DNA of 64,000 bases. Source: Candidatus Accumulibacter sp. 66-26. Lineage in GTDB: Bacteria; Pseudomonadota; Gammaproteobacteria; Burkholderiales; Rhodocyclaceae. Shown here piece by piece: positions 42,255-51,593 of the stretch; the stretch's first letter is position 1; every line of letters begins with the position of its first letter. Below the pieces are notes generated by a model, which was given only the letters and a program-made list of their open reading frames with translations, did not search any database and was not told where the DNA came from. The DNA lies in NCBI GenBank assembly GCA_001897745.1, contig MKUH01000012.1, forward strand, positions 103,529 through 167,528, read 5' to 3'. Both the position numbers and the translations under genes were made by a program.

Positions 42255-44011
42255 TCCACACCGCCGAGATAGGCTTCGAGCACCGCCGGGTTGCGCTGCA
42301 CTTCCTCGGGCAGGCCCTCGGCCAGCTTTTCGCCGAATTCCATGACCACCACGCGGTCGGCCAGCCCCATCACGAAATCCATGTCGTGCTCGACGAGCAG
42401 GATCGCCATGCCGTCGTCGCGCAGGCGGCGCAGCAGGTCGCCGAGCGCCTGCTTCTCCAGGTAGCGCAGACCGGCCGCCGGTTCGTCGAGCAGCAGCAGA
42501 CAGGGGTCGGCGGCCAGCGCGCGGGCGATCTCGACGATACGCTGCTTGCCGAGCGGCAGGTTGCCGGCGGCGTCGTACATGTGCTCGGCGAGACCGCAGC
42601 GTTCGATCTGCAGCGCCGCCTCGTGCAGCAGGCGCGCCTCCTCGACGCGTTCGGTGCGCAGCGCGGCGTGCACGAAGTTGCGCTGTCCGCGCAGATGCGC
42701 GCCGATCGCCACGTTCTCGAGCACGCTCATGGTCGGCAGCAAGCGCACGTGCTGGAAGGTGCGGCTCATGCCGCGCCGGGCGATGTCGCGCGCGGCGAGC
42801 GTTTCAATGCGTTCGCCGCGGAAGCTCACGGCGCCGGACGTGACCGGGTCGACGCCGGAAATGCCGTTGAACATGGTGCTCTTGCCGGCGCCGTTCGGCC
42901 CGATCAGCGCCATCACTTCGCCTGCCCGCACCGAGAGGTTCATCGCGTTGTTGGCCACCAGTCCGCCAAAGCGCTTGGTCGCATCGCGCACCTCGAGCAC
43001 GACGCTGCCGCGCTCGGGCAGGCTGCGCCGCGGCAGCGGCTCGGCGTCGGCGACGCGCGGACGCGCGTTCTGCGCCGGGAAAAGGCGCAGGACGATTGGC
43101 CACAGGCCTTCGCGCGCGCGGTGCAGGACGAAGATCATGAGCAGGCCGAAGACGATCACCTCGAAGTTGCCGCTCTGCCCGAACACGCGCGGCAGCCAGT
43201 CCTGCAACCACTGCTTGAGGATGGTGATCAGGCCGGCGCCGAGGATGGCGCCCCAGACGTGGGCGACGCCGCCGATGACGGCCATGAACAGGTATTCGAT
43301 GCCCTGCGCGATGGCGAAGGGCGTCGGGTTCACGAAGCGCTGCAGGTGCGCGTAGAGCCAGCCCGAAAGGCAGGCGTAGAGCGCCGCGACGGTGAAGATG
43401 ACGATCTTCGAGCGCGGCGTGTTGACGCCCATCGCCTCGGCCATCAGCGTGCCGCCCTTGAGCGCGCGGATGGCGCGCCCTTCGCGCGAATCGAGCAGGT
43501 TGCGCGTGGCCAGCACGATGACCAGGAGCACGGCCCAGATCAGGTAGTAGAACTCGCGCCCCGACTTCAGTTCGAAGCCGAACAGCGACAGCGCCGGGAC
43601 GCCGGTGATGCCGGTGTGGCCGCCGAGGAAGTCGACGTTGCCGAACAGGAAGTAGAGGCTGATGCCCCAGGCGATGGTGCCGAGCGGCAGGTAATGGCCG
43701 CCCATGCGCAGCGTGATGGACCCGAGGAAGAGCGCGACGGCGGCGGTGATCGCGAGGCCGGCGAGCAGCGTCAGCCAGGGCGAAACGCCGTGCACGGTCG
43801 TCAGGTAGGCGGTGGTGTAGGCGCCGAGGCCGACGAAGGCGGCCTGCCCGAACGATGTCAGGCCGCCGACGCCGGTCAGCAGGACGAGGCCGAGCGCGAC
43901 GATGGCGTAGAGCCCGATGTAGTTGAGCAGGGTGACGTAGAACTCGGGCAGCAGCAGCGGGCCGACGGCGAGCGCGGCGATGAAGGCGAGCAGGAATTTC
44001 ATGCGGATCAT
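42251..44011 (-). CDS. Fused branched-chain amino-acid permease and ATPase (LivM-LivG)
   Basis: 586 residues joining two usually separate subunits. The permease half (about 1-310) has around nine to ten hydrophobic helices ([49 protein letters not shown]). The ATPase half starts at about 335 ([19 protein letters not shown]). It contains Walker [13 protein letters not shown] near 375, a slightly unusual signature region [15 protein letters not shown] and Walker [12 protein letters not shown]. Such livMG fusions occur in several betaproteobacteria. Overlaps livH and livF by 4 bases each, so the three are translated as a unit. Confidence 0.93.
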   Translation of the reverse strand: MIRMKFLLAFIAALAVGPLLLPEFYVTLLNYIGLYAIVALGLVLLTGVGGLTSFGQAAFVGLGAYTTAYLTTVHGVSPWLTLLAGLAITAAVALFLGSITLRMGGHYLPLGTIAWGISLYFLFGNVDFLGGHTGITGVPALSLFGFELKSGREFYYLIWAVLLVIVLATRNLLDSREGRAIRALKGGTLMAEAMGVNTPRSKIVIFTVAALYACLSGWLYAHLQRFVNPTPFAIAQGIEYLFMAVIGGVAHVWGAILGAGLITILKQWLQDWLPRVFGQSGNFEVIVFGLLMIFVLHRAREGLWPIVLRLFPAQNARPRVADAEPLPRRSLPERGSVVLEVRDATKRFGGLVANNAMNLSVRAGEVMALIGPNGAGKSTMFNGISGVDPVTSGAVSFRGERIETLAARDIARRGMSRTFQHVRLLPTMSVLENVAIGAHLRGQRNFVHAALRTERVEEARLLHEAALQIERCGLAEHMYDAAGNLPLGKQRIVEIARALAADPCLLLLDEPAAGLRYLEKQALGDLLRRLRDDGMAILLVEHDMDFVMGLADRVVVMEFGEKLAEGLPEEVQRNPAVLEAYLGGVE

Positions 44012-45045
44012 TCCTCTTCCTCCACATGGCGCGTCGTCAGCGAACGCCAGAGCAGCACCGGAATGATCATGGTGAACACGATGACTTCCTTGTAGGCGCT
44101 CGCCCAGAAGGAGGAATAGGCTTCGAGCAGGCCGACCAGCACGGCGCCGGCGGCGGCCACCGGGTAGCTGGCGAGGCCGCCGACGATGGCGCCGACGAAG
44201 CCCTTGAGGCCGATCAGGAAGCCCGAATCGTAGTAGATCGTCGTGATCGGCGAGATCAGCACGCCGGAGAAGGCGCCGATCAGCGTCGCCAGCGTGAACG
44301 AGAGCTTGCCGGCCATGGTCGCCGAGATGCCCATCAGGCGCGCGCCGGTGCGGTTCATCGCGGTGGCGCGCAGCGCCTTGCCGTAGATCGTGCGTTCGAA
44401 GAAGAAGTAGAGGGCGACGATGAGCACCGCGCTGGCGACCACGACGAGCACCGTCTGGCCCTGCAGCAGCGCGTCGCCGATCTCGAAACTCATGTCGGTG
44501 AAGGCCGGCGTGCGCGACCCCTCGGCGCCGAAGAAGAGCAGGCCGAGGCCGATCAGCGTGACGTGCACGGCGATCGAGACGATCAGCAGGACGAGCACCG
44601 AGGCTTCGGCGATCGGCTGGAAGGCGAGGCGGTAGACCATCGGCCCGAGCGGCACGACGAGCATCAGCGCGAGCACGACCTGCACGGCCAGCGGCAGCGT
44701 CGCCGGCGGAATGGCGAACAGGATGCCGCCAAGCAGCAGCGGAATGCCGCAGTTGAGCAGCAGGATCGACGGGATGCGTCGCATCTGGCGCGTGCGCAGG
44801 GCCAGCGCGATCTCGACGAGGGCGACGGCGGCGCCGAGACCGAGCAGCAGCCAGAGCGTTCCCGGCAGCTTGCCGGCCTGCAGGCTGGCGAGGGTCAGCG
44901 CGCCGTAGGCGACGAACTCGCCCTGCGGGATGAAAATCACGCGCGTGACGGCGAACACCAGCACCAGGGCGAGCGCCAGCAGCGCATAGATGGCGCCGTT
45001 GGTGATGCCGTCCTGGCCGAGCAGCAATGCGATCTGCAAATCCAT
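44008..45045 (-). CDS. livH: Branched-chain amino-acid ABC permease LivH
   Basis: Integral membrane subunit of the importer. 345 residues, about eight to nine helices. The start [38 protein letters not shown] and the segment [20 protein letters not shown] are typical of LivH. It follows a binding-protein gene after an 86-base gap that contains a strong hairpin. Confidence 0.95.
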   Translation of the reverse strand: MDLQIALLLGQDGITNGAIYALLALALVLVFAVTRVIFIPQGEFVAYGALTLASLQAGKLPGTLWLLLGLGAAVALVEIALALRTRQMRRIPSILLLNCGIPLLLGGILFAIPPATLPLAVQVVLALMLVVPLGPMVYRLAFQPIAEASVLVLLIVSIAVHVTLIGLGLLFFGAEGSRTPAFTDMSFEIGDALLQGQTVLVVVASAVLIVALYFFFERTIYGKALRATAMNRTGARLMGISATMAGKLSFTLATLIGAFSGVLISPITTIYYDSGFLIGLKGFVGAIVGGLASYPVAAAGAVLVGLLEAYSSFWASAYKEVIVFTMIIPVLLWRSLTTRHVEEEE

Positions 45046-45090
45046 GAAACGCTATCCAGATTCTTACGGAAAAACCCGTGCAACAAACAA

Positions 45091-45115
45091 GCGCGCCGGG
45101 ACATGCCCGGCGCGC
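45091..45115 (-). terminator. Hairpin between livK and livH (attenuator or partial terminator)
   Basis: A perfect 10-bp stem GCGCGCCGGG with CCCGGCGCGC and a 5-base loop. On the transcribed strand it is followed by TTGTTTGTTG. Such a structure after a binding-protein gene would let the binding protein be made in excess over the permease. Confidence 0.65.
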
Positions 45116-45131
45116 CGAAGGGGAAAGCGGC

Positions 45132-46295
45132 TTACTTCACCAGCTTCCAGCTGCCGCCCTCGATCTTCGCCATGACGCGGGCGCGCTGGTCGAAGCCCTG
45201 GTGATCCTGCGCCGAGAGATTGAACACGCCGTGCGCGGCGGGCAGGTTCTGCGTCGTTTCGATGGCGTCGCGCAGCGCCTTGCGGAACTCCTTGCTGCCC
45301 GGCTGCGCCTTCTTCAGGGCCTGCGGAATAGCGTGGTTGATCAGCAGGCCGGCGTCCCAGGCGTGGCCGCCGAAGGCGCTGACGCTGCCCTTGCCGTGCG
45401 CGGTCTCGTACTTGCTCACGTAGTCGAGCGCGACCTTCTTGTTCGGATAGCTGTCCGGCAGCTGGGCGGCGACCATCATCGGACCAACCGGCAGCAGCGC
45501 GCCTTCGACGTCCTTGCCGCCGACGCGCAGGAAGTCGGCGTTGGCGACGCCGTGCGTCTGGAAGATGACGCCCTTGTAGCCCTTTTCCTTGAGCGACTTC
45601 TGCGGCAGCACGGCCGGCGTGCCGGCGGCGCCGATCAGCACGGCATCCGGCTTGGCGGCGATCATCTTGAGGATCTGGCCGGTCACCGAGGTGTCGTTGC
45701 GCTGATAGCGCTCGCTGGCGACGATGCGGATCTTGCGCGCTTCGGCGATCTTGGCGAATTCCTTGTACCAGCCTTCGCCGTAGGCGTCGGCGAAGCCGAT
45801 GAAGGCGATGCTCTGCAGGTTGTGGCTGGTCATGTACTCGACGATGGCGGTCGCCATGTGCGCGTCGTTCTGCGCGGTCTTGAAGACCCAGTAGCGCTTG
45901 GCGTCCATCGGTTCGACGACGATCGCCGAGCCGGCCAGCGAGATCATCGGCGTTTCGTTTTCGGCGGCGACGTCCATCATCGCCAGCGAATTCGGCGTCG
46001 TCGTCGAGCCAACCACGAGGTCGACCTTGTTTTCGGAGATCAGCTTCTTGATGTTCTTGGTCGCGGCGGTCGGGTCGGTCGCGTCGTCGAGAACGATGTA
46101 ATTGACCTTCTGGCCGGCGACGGTCTGCGGCAGCAGCGCGAAGGTGTTCTTTTCCGGAATCCCGAGCGACGCCGCCGGGCCCGTGGCCGAAACCGAGACG
46201 CCGATGTTGATATCGGCGAGCGCCGTACTGGCGGCGGTGGCGGCGACAGCGGAAATCAGTGCGGCGACGAGCGTTCTACGGAAAGGTTTGGGCAT
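45132..46295 (-). CDS. livK: Branched-chain amino-acid binding protein, copy nearer livH
   Basis: Periplasmic solute-binding protein of the LIV importer, type I fold. 387 residues. A signal peptide ([17 protein letters not shown], cleavage near TALA-DINIG) precedes the mature domain beginning [18 protein letters not shown]. The substrate-pocket segment [19 protein letters not shown] and C-terminal [20 protein letters not shown] are visible. It is highly similar to the next gene upstream, so this is a tandem duplicate. The ATG at 46295 opens the signal peptide; the longer frame starts in the intergenic region. The substrate may be a branched-chain amino acid, amide or aromatic acid. Confidence 0.9.
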   Translation of the reverse strand: MPKPFRRTLVAALISAVAATAASTALADINIGVSVSATGPAASLGIPEKNTFALLPQTVAGQKVNYIVLDDATDPTAATKNIKKLISENKVDLVVGSTTTPNSLAMMDVAAENETPMISLAGSAIVVEPMDAKRYWVFKTAQNDAHMATAIVEYMTSHNLQSIAFIGFADAYGEGWYKEFAKIAEARKIRIVASERYQRNDTSVTGQILKMIAAKPDAVLIGAAGTPAVLPQKSLKEKGYKGVIFQTHGVANADFLRVGGKDVEGALLPVGPMMVAAQLPDSYPNKKVALDYVSKYETAHGKGSVSAFGGHAWDAGLLINHAIPQALKKAQPGSKEFRKALRDAIETTQNLPAAHGVFNLSAQDHQGFDQRARVMAKIEGGSWKLVK

Positions 46296-46357
46296 CGCGG
46301 TTCTCCGGTTTCGTTGGTTCGAGCAAACGGGGGATGATACCAAAAGCGCGCGAATTT

Positions 46358-46397
46358 CCCCGGCCCATATCGGGCGGCGGCGCCCGCCGGGCCGGGG
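46358..46397 (-). repeat. Two-tier hairpin between the tandem binding-protein genes
   Basis: Outer arms CCCCGGCCC (46358-46366) and GGGCCGGGG (46389-46397) enclose inner arms CGGGCG and CGCCCG (46371-46376, 46381-46386). No T run follows on the minus strand, so it may stabilise or space the transcripts rather than end them. Confidence 0.5.
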
Positions 46398-46406
46398 AAA
46401 GCGGTC

Positions 46407-47561
46407 TTACTGGACGAGTTTCCAGGCGCCGCCCTCGATCCGGACCATGACGCGGGCGCGCTGGTCGAAGCCGAGATGGTCCTGTGCGGAGAGGTTGAAG
46501 ACGCCGTGCGCGCCGGTCAGTTCGCGCGTTTCCTCCAGCGCGTCGCGTAGCGCCTTGCGGAATTCGGCGCTGCCCGGTTGCGCCTTCTTGAGCGCTTCGG
46601 GAATCGCGTTGGCGAGCAGCTTGCCGGCGTCCCAGGCGTGCGCGCCGAAGGCGGAAACGCTGCCCTTGCCGTGCGCGGTTTCGTACTTGCCCACGTAGTC
46701 GAGCGCCGCCTTCTTGATCGGATTGGCGTCCGCCAGCTGGGCGGCGACGAGCACCGGCCCGGCGGGCAGGAAGGTGCCTTCGCAATCCTTGCCGCAGATG
46801 CGCAGGAAATCGCCGTTGGCGACGCCGTGCGTCTGGTACATCGCGCCCTTGTAGCCCTTTTCGCGCAGCGATTTCTGCGGCAGCGCGGCCGGCGTGCCGG
46901 CGGCGCCGATCAGCACGGCGTCGGGCCGCGCGGCGAGCACCTTGAGCACCTGCCCGGTGACCGAGGTGTCGGTGCGGTTGTAACGCTCGTTGGCGACGAT
47001 CTTCAGCTTGCGCACTTCGGCGATCTTGGCGAACTCGTTCCACCAGCCTTCGCCGTAGGCGTCGGCAAAACCGACGTAGGCGACCGTCTTCACGTTGTTG
47101 CTGGTCATGTGCTCGACGATGGCGGTGGCCATCTGCGCATCGTTCTGCGGCGTCTTGAAGACCCACTGGCGCTTGGCGTCCATCGGCTCGACGATGCGCG
47201 CCGAGGCGGCCAGCGAGATCATCGGCGTCTCGGCCTCGGCGGCGATGTCGATCATCGCCAGCGAATTCGGCGTGATCGTCGAACCGACGATGACATCCAC
47301 CTTGTTCTCGGCGATCAGCTTGCGCGTGTTCTTGACCGCGGTCGTCGTGTCCGAACCGTCGTCGAGAACGATGTAATTGACCTTCTGCCCGGCGACGGTT
47401 TGCGGCAGCAGCGCGAAGGTGTTCTTTTCCGGAATCCCGAGCGACGCCGCCGGGCCCGTGGCCGAAAGCGTCACGCCTACATTGATGTCGGCGTGCGCGG
47501 GCAGGCCGCCGCCCAGCGCGCCGAGTGCCGATAGTCCGGCCAGTGCTGCCTTGAATTTCAT
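46407..47561 (-). CDS. livK: Branched-chain amino-acid binding protein, second tandem copy
   Basis: Periplasmic type I solute-binding protein, 384 residues, starting with signal peptide MKFKAALAGLSALGALGGG and mature DINVGVTLSATG. It differs from its neighbour mainly in the signal peptide and scattered pocket residues (VVGSTITPNSLAMIDIAAE here). It has an added cysteine pair region RICGKDCEGT not found in the other copy. The ATG at 47561 follows an AGGAGGAG ribosome site. First gene of the liv block; the 112 bases upstream to the TSUP gene have no strong promoter. Confidence 0.9.
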   Translation of the reverse strand: MKFKAALAGLSALGALGGGLPAHADINVGVTLSATGPAASLGIPEKNTFALLPQTVAGQKVNYIVLDDGSDTTTAVKNTRKLIAENKVDVIVGSTITPNSLAMIDIAAEAETPMISLAASARIVEPMDAKRQWVFKTPQNDAQMATAIVEHMTSNNVKTVAYVGFADAYGEGWWNEFAKIAEVRKLKIVANERYNRTDTSVTGQVLKVLAARPDAVLIGAAGTPAALPQKSLREKGYKGAMYQTHGVANGDFLRICGKDCEGTFLPAGPVLVAAQLADANPIKKAALDYVGKYETAHGKGSVSAFGAHAWDAGKLLANAIPEALKKAQPGSAEFRKALRDALEETRELTGAHGVFNLSAQDHLGFDQRARVMVRIEGGAWKLVQ

Positions 47562-47673
47562 AGGGTCTCCTCCTGCTTTTTTATGGAATTCGCCGAAACG
47601 TACCCAGAAAGGCCATTTCCAGCGAATGGGCATTGTGCGACGAGGAGACGCCAAGGACAAGGTCCTGCCGGGC

Positions 47674-48453
47674 TCAGGCGAATGTATCCCAGGCGAATTT
47701 AAGGATCAGCGCGCTGACCACGAAGAGGAAGATCTTGCGTACGAAGGCGCTGCCGTGACGCAATGCGAGATGGGTGCCGACCACCGAGCCGCCGACGTTG
47801 CACAGCGCCATGGCGACGGCCAGCACGGGCAGCAAGTAACCGTTCGGGATGAAAAAGCTGAGCGCCGCAAGGTTGGTCGCGACGTTGACCACCTTCGACG
47901 CCGCCGACGCATGCAGGAAGTCGAAGCCGAAGAAGCGGATGAACAGGAAGATCAGGAAGCTGCCGGTTCCCGGCCCGAAGAAGCCGTCGTAGAAGCCGAT
48001 CGCGCCGCCGAGCAGGAGGGCGTAAACAAGTTCGCGGTTGCCGGCGTGCTGCGGCCGGTGAATGGCGCCGAAATCCTTGCGCCAGAAGGTGTAGGCGGCC
48101 GCACCGACGAGCATGACGAGAATCAGCGGCCGCAGCAGTTCGCGCGGCAGCCAGGCCACCGCCATGGCGCCCAGGTAGGAACATGCGAAGGCCGCGAAGG
48201 CCGCCGGCAAGGTCGTGCGCCAGGGCATTTCGACGCGCCGCGCGTAGCGCCAGGCCGCATTCATCGTGCCGAACACGCTGGCGAACTTGTTGGTGCCGAA
48301 CACCGTGGCGGGAAGCTCTCGCGGTAAGGAGGTGAACAGCGCGGGGATCTGGATCAGTCCACCGCCGCCGACCACGGCATCGATGAATCCGGCGCAGAAC
48401 GCCGCTAGGGCGAGGATGGGAAGCAGGTCCAGATTGGCAATTTCCGCAGTCAT
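47674..48453 (-). CDS. TSUP-family (TauE/SafE) membrane transporter
   Basis: 259 residues with about eight membrane helices in two pseudo-repeats. The N-terminal FCAGFIDAVVGGGGLIQIPAL and C-terminal repeat FYDGFFGPGTGSFLIFLFIRFFG are characteristic of the TSUP (formerly DUF81) family, which exports small sulfur- or carbon-containing anions such as sulfite or sulfoacetate. The substrate is unknown. It lies upstream of the liv genes in the same direction and next to an AT-rich DnaA-box region. A liv role is not supported. Confidence 0.87.
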   Translation of the reverse strand: MTAEIANLDLLPILALAAFCAGFIDAVVGGGGLIQIPALFTSLPRELPATVFGTNKFASVFGTMNAAWRYARRVEMPWRTTLPAAFAAFACSYLGAMAVAWLPRELLRPLILVMLVGAAAYTFWRKDFGAIHRPQHAGNRELVYALLLGGAIGFYDGFFGPGTGSFLIFLFIRFFGFDFLHASAASKVVNVATNLAALSFFIPNGYLLPVLAVAMALCNVGGSVVGTHLALRHGSAFVRKIFLFVVSALILKFAWDTFA

Positions 48454-48471
48454 TGCAGCCTGCTTCGGGTG

Positions 48472-48491
48472 TTTATAGGGTTCATATATAT
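48472..48491 (+). repeat. AT-rich 20-base element, copy 1
   Basis: TTTATAGGGTTCATATATAT. It differs from the copy at 60241-60260 at only two positions (9 and 12), both transitions. It lies 19 bases upstream of the TSUP start codon, on the other strand. Confidence 0.75.
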
Positions 48492-48667
48492 AACAACGAT
48501 AAAGATAAAGTAACGGTCAATTCTGTGGATAAGTAGTTTTTGTCTAAATAATTCAGTTGGTTGATTAGTGTTTTCGAGCCTAAGTAAACCCTGTATCGAT
48601 CTGTGGATGGAATTGGATAAGTTATCCACAGGTGGATATCCGGAGGAATGTCCACTTATTACCCACA
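48472..48667. other. AT-rich DnaA-box cluster between the TSUP and chemoreceptor genes
   Basis: An unusually AT-rich stretch in a GC-rich genome. It holds two perfect 9-base DnaA boxes, TGTGGATAA at 48524-48532 (minus) and TTATCCACA at 48622-48630 (plus). A one-mismatch box TTACCCACA is at 48659-48667, and weaker matches lie at 48602-48610 and 48612-48620. It begins with a TATATATA-containing element that recurs 18/20 next to dnaN. No start codon or gene is convincing inside it. It could be an accessory origin part, a DnaA-titration site or a former origin. The rest of the gap to the chemoreceptor (48668-48937) holds one hairpin and no gene. Confidence 0.7.
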
Positions 48668-48730
48668 GGGTACACGGCGAGTTATACAGACGGTTTTTTG
48701 CCGCCGGCGTTCCTTGCGCAACGTAGTTCA

Positions 48731-48754
48731 ACGCACCGGTTCGGGGTGCGTTTT
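48731..48754 (+). terminator. Orphan hairpin with T tail, no known transcript
   Basis: ACGCACC (48731-48737) pairs with GGTGCGT (48745-48751) around GGTTCGG, followed by TTT. It faces plus-strand transcripts but no plus-strand gene precedes it, so it could end a small RNA starting in the DnaA-box region. Confidence 0.45.
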
Positions 48755-48937
48755 ACTCCACTTTGGTGCGCCGCGCAAAAACAGTGCCGGCAAATACGCA
48801 GTGCAGCAAAGCCGGAGGGCGGAGTCATGTCTTGGTACGCGTCTTGCGTTTCCATCGTTAAAAATCAGCCGCATCGCCCGGACCGAAAAAATCGGGCTCG
48901 TCGATCCGGGCGAATCGAACGAAAAGGGAGCCGCGCC

Positions 48938-51073
48938 ATGCTGAAGAGCCAGTCGATGAATCTGTCCGCCGTCGAGCGCGCCTGGCTGCCGTGGCTCGGG
49001 AAAACCGGCAAGCTCGCGCTGGGCTGGAGCACCTTTCTCAACCGGGCGCGCTACCCGGCCCTGGAAAAGGCGTTCGAGGGTTTCGCGGCGACCCGCGTCG
49101 GTCTTCTGCAATCGTGGGCGGAGCAGGTCTGGAGCCTGCTCGACGGAATCGCTGCCGAGATCGAACACGATTTTCCGCAGGTGCCGCGCGCCCTCCTCCA
49201 GGCGCGTTGCGCATCCCTGCGCGACGCGTCGGAACTGTTCGTAATCGATAGCACCGGCCTCGTGCTGGCGTCGAGCCATGCCGCGCGCGACGGCGCCAGC
49301 CAGAGCACGGCTGCGGTCGCGGCCGGACTGCGCGGGCGCTTCCTGCACGGCCCTTACGCCGACCCGGCGACGGCCAGCCTGCCGGCGAGCAGCTCGCGTT
49401 TCCACGACGCGGTGACGCTGATGTTCTATCGCCCGCTGACCGTCGCCGGCCAGCCGGTCGGTGCGCTCTGCGCGCGCGTGCCGAACGACGTGGTCGGCGA
49501 TCTGATCCAGCGCGAGGCGGGGCACATCTTCCACGAATCCGGCGACAACTACCTGTTCATGGCGGAATCGCGCTTCGATCCGGCGATCCGGCCGGGAGCG
49601 GCGCTCTCACGCTCGCGTTTCGAGGACAGCACCTTCTCGCTCGGCGACAACCTCAAGCAAGGCGTGCGTACCCCTTACGGCGTCGTGCGCGTCGCGCAGC
49701 ACACCGAGCTCGAACTGGTGTTCAACGATCCGGCGACCGGCCAGCTGCATGCCGGCGTGCGCGAAACGATTCGCAAGGGCGACAACCTATTCGTCACCTA
49801 TCCCGGCTACGCGGACTACCGCCACATCCCGGTGATCGGCAAGGGGACGACCTTCCGCATGCCCGGCTCGCCGGACGTCTGGGGAATGATGTGCGAGGCC
49901 GATCTCGAAGAGGTGTATCGCTATCGCGGCATCGCCTATCGCCTGAGCCGCATCTACGCCGCGGTGGTCGTCGGCGCCTGGGCGGCGAGCATGGGGTTGC
50001 AGGCGCTGTTCGATTTTCCGATGCTGATCGAGGCCGTGCTTCAGCTCGCTCTGACCTTCGTTGGCGGCTCGCTTTTCTACCGTTTCGGCATCCGTCCGCT
50101 GGTCGAACGGCTACGCGGCACGGCCGCCGTGCTGCGCACGATCGCCGAGGGCGGCGGCGACCTTTCGCTGCGGTTGCCGCGCACTGAGGGCTACAGCGAC
50201 GAAGTGGCGGTGATCGCGCAGTGGCTGAACAGCACGGTGGACAATCTCGAACAGATCATTCGCCAGGTGATCGCGACCAGCCAGGAAATCGGCGTCGCCA
50301 ACACGACGCTGCAGGACAAGAGCCGGCAGAGCGGGAGCGCGGCGCAACGCATGCACGACACGTTGCGCACGACGCTCGATTCGATCCGCCGGCAGATCGG
50401 CGAAATCGACGCGGCGGGCAGCGACGTCGAAGCCATGCGGCGCGCGGTGCAGGCCGCCGGCAAGGAAGCGCGCGAGCATCTGGCGCTGGTGCAGGCGCGC
50501 AGCGCGGGAATCCGCAGCTCGGTCGGAGCGGCGACGCACACGATCCGCGAACTGAACGCGCGGACGCTGGAAATCGGCCGCATCGTCACGGTGATCAACG
50601 AGATTGCCGCGCAGACCAATCTGCTCGCGCTCAACGCCGCGATCGAGGCGGCGCGCGCCGGCGAGGCCGGCCGGGGGTTTGCCGTCGTCGCCGACGAAGT
50701 GCGCAAACTGGCCGACCGCACGGCGCGCTCGACGGTGGAAATCGGCGACATGATCGGCGCCGTGCAGGCGCACGCCGAAACGGCGGTGAGCACGATGGAC
50801 GGCGGCATGCACAGTCTCGAAGAGGGATTGCAGCTGGCGGCCGAGGCGGCGAGCGACAAGCGCGAAATTCAGGAAATCCAGCTGCGCCTGTTCACCAAGA
50901 TCGACGAACTGGCGATCGCCGCGCACGCCAACGGCGAACGGGTCGAGACGATGGCGCAGTCGGCCGATCTGGTCGGCGGCGCGATCGCCGACGCCAGCCG
51001 CAGCGCGCAGATGACCAGCGTTTCCGTGCAGACCCTGCACCGCCTGATGGGACGCTTCAAGGTCGCCGGCTGA
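48938..51073 (+). CDS. Methyl-accepting chemotaxis protein with N-terminal cytoplasmic sensor
   Basis: 711 residues. There is no N-terminal membrane anchor. Residues 1-330 form a sensor with a PAS/Cache-like strand ([15 protein letters not shown] near 100) and a second PDC-like segment near 280-300. Two close membrane helices follow (about 337-357 and 364-383). A HAMP-like linker and the signalling domain come next ([30 protein letters not shown] near 560-590). This Aer-like layout implies sensing inside the cell. The ATG at 48938 follows AAAAGGGAG; a longer frame would start in the DnaA-box region and lacks support. Confidence 0.85.
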   Translation: MLKSQSMNLSAVERAWLPWLGKTGKLALGWSTFLNRARYPALEKAFEGFAATRVGLLQSWAEQVWSLLDGIAAEIEHDFPQVPRALLQARCASLRDASELFVIDSTGLVLASSHAARDGASQSTAAVAAGLRGRFLHGPYADPATASLPASSSRFHDAVTLMFYRPLTVAGQPVGALCARVPNDVVGDLIQREAGHIFHESGDNYLFMAESRFDPAIRPGAALSRSRFEDSTFSLGDNLKQGVRTPYGVVRVAQHTELELVFNDPATGQLHAGVRETIRKGDNLFVTYPGYADYRHIPVIGKGTTFRMPGSPDVWGMMCEADLEEVYRYRGIAYRLSRIYAAVVVGAWAASMGLQALFDFPMLIEAVLQLALTFVGGSLFYRFGIRPLVERLRGTAAVLRTIAEGGGDLSLRLPRTEGYSDEVAVIAQWLNSTVDNLEQIIRQVIATSQEIGVANTTLQDKSRQSGSAAQRMHDTLRTTLDSIRRQIGEIDAAGSDVEAMRRAVQAAGKEAREHLALVQARSAGIRSSVGAATHTIRELNARTLEIGRIVTVINEIAAQTNLLALNAAIEAARAGEAGRGFAVVADEVRKLADRTARSTVEIGDMIGAVQAHAETAVSTMDGGMHSLEEGLQLAAEAASDKREIQEIQLRLFTKIDELAIAAHANGERVETMAQSADLVGGAIADASRSAQMTSVSVQTLHRLMGRFKVAG

Positions 51074-51118
51074 ATGCTGCCGGCGGAGGGCGGCGCGCCC
51101 TCCGCCGCGCCTGCTTCT

Positions 51119-51352
51119 TCATTTCTTCATTTCGTCCTTCTCCATCTCCTTGCCCATTTCCTTCCCCGCGGCGTCCTTCTTCATCGCGTCCTTGTGCATC
51201 TTGCTTTCCTTCTTGTGCGCGGGCTTCTTCATCCCGTCCGTCTTCATTTCGTCCTTGCCCATCGCATCCTTCTTCATGGCGTCGTCGGCGGTTGCCGCGC
51301 CGCCGCTCAGCATCAGGCACAGCGTGAGCGCACTCAGCAGTAGGGTTTTCAT
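51119..51352 (-). CDS. Methionine-rich MXKDX-repeat periplasmic protein (MrpX-like)
   Basis: 77 residues: signal peptide MKTLLLSALTLCLMLSGGAATA. A low-complexity mature part is built from pentapeptides of the form DAMKK, DAMGK, DEMKT and so on, with nine methionines in about 55 residues and many lysines. This is the pentapeptide MXKDX family. The related MrpX of Azospira suillum is a sacrificial methionine scavenger of hypochlorite, repaired by a YedY-type reductase. The start at 51352 follows AAGGAG; the longer frame start at 51367 is inside that site. Divergent from the cytochrome/oxidoreductase operon, 241 bases away. Confidence 0.8.
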   Translation of the reverse strand: MKTLLLSALTLCLMLSGGAATADDAMKKDAMGKDEMKTDGMKKPAHKKESKMHKDAMKKDAAGKEMGKEMEKDEMKK

Positions 51353-51593
51353 TGCAAGCTCCTTCATGGGGTCGGGGAAGAGGGAACGCCTTCGTCCGGC
51401 GATGGCGTCCGCAGCCCGCGCTGTTGTTCATCTTTTCGTCGTCATGTCGCCGGGCCGCATCTCAATCTAGGTCATGGCCGGGACCTTGCCAAGGCGGGAG
51501 CGCCGCCGCGCCTGCAAGCGCGGCGCCTTTCAATTCCGCCGCCAACTGCTAGATTGATTCATCAGCCCGCATCGGCAACGAGGAGGTGTGTCG

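Noticed and set aside
48450..48731. 93-codon frame across the DnaA-box region
   Set aside because: No ribosome site, AT-rich composition unlike the coding DNA, and it overlaps DnaA boxes and the TSUP start.
51373..51593. ECF-type promoter (GGGAAC near 51389 and CGTC 18 bases later) before the cytochrome operon
   Set aside because: Spacing and sequence fit poorly and no matching sigma factor lies in the window, so it was not listed as a feature.
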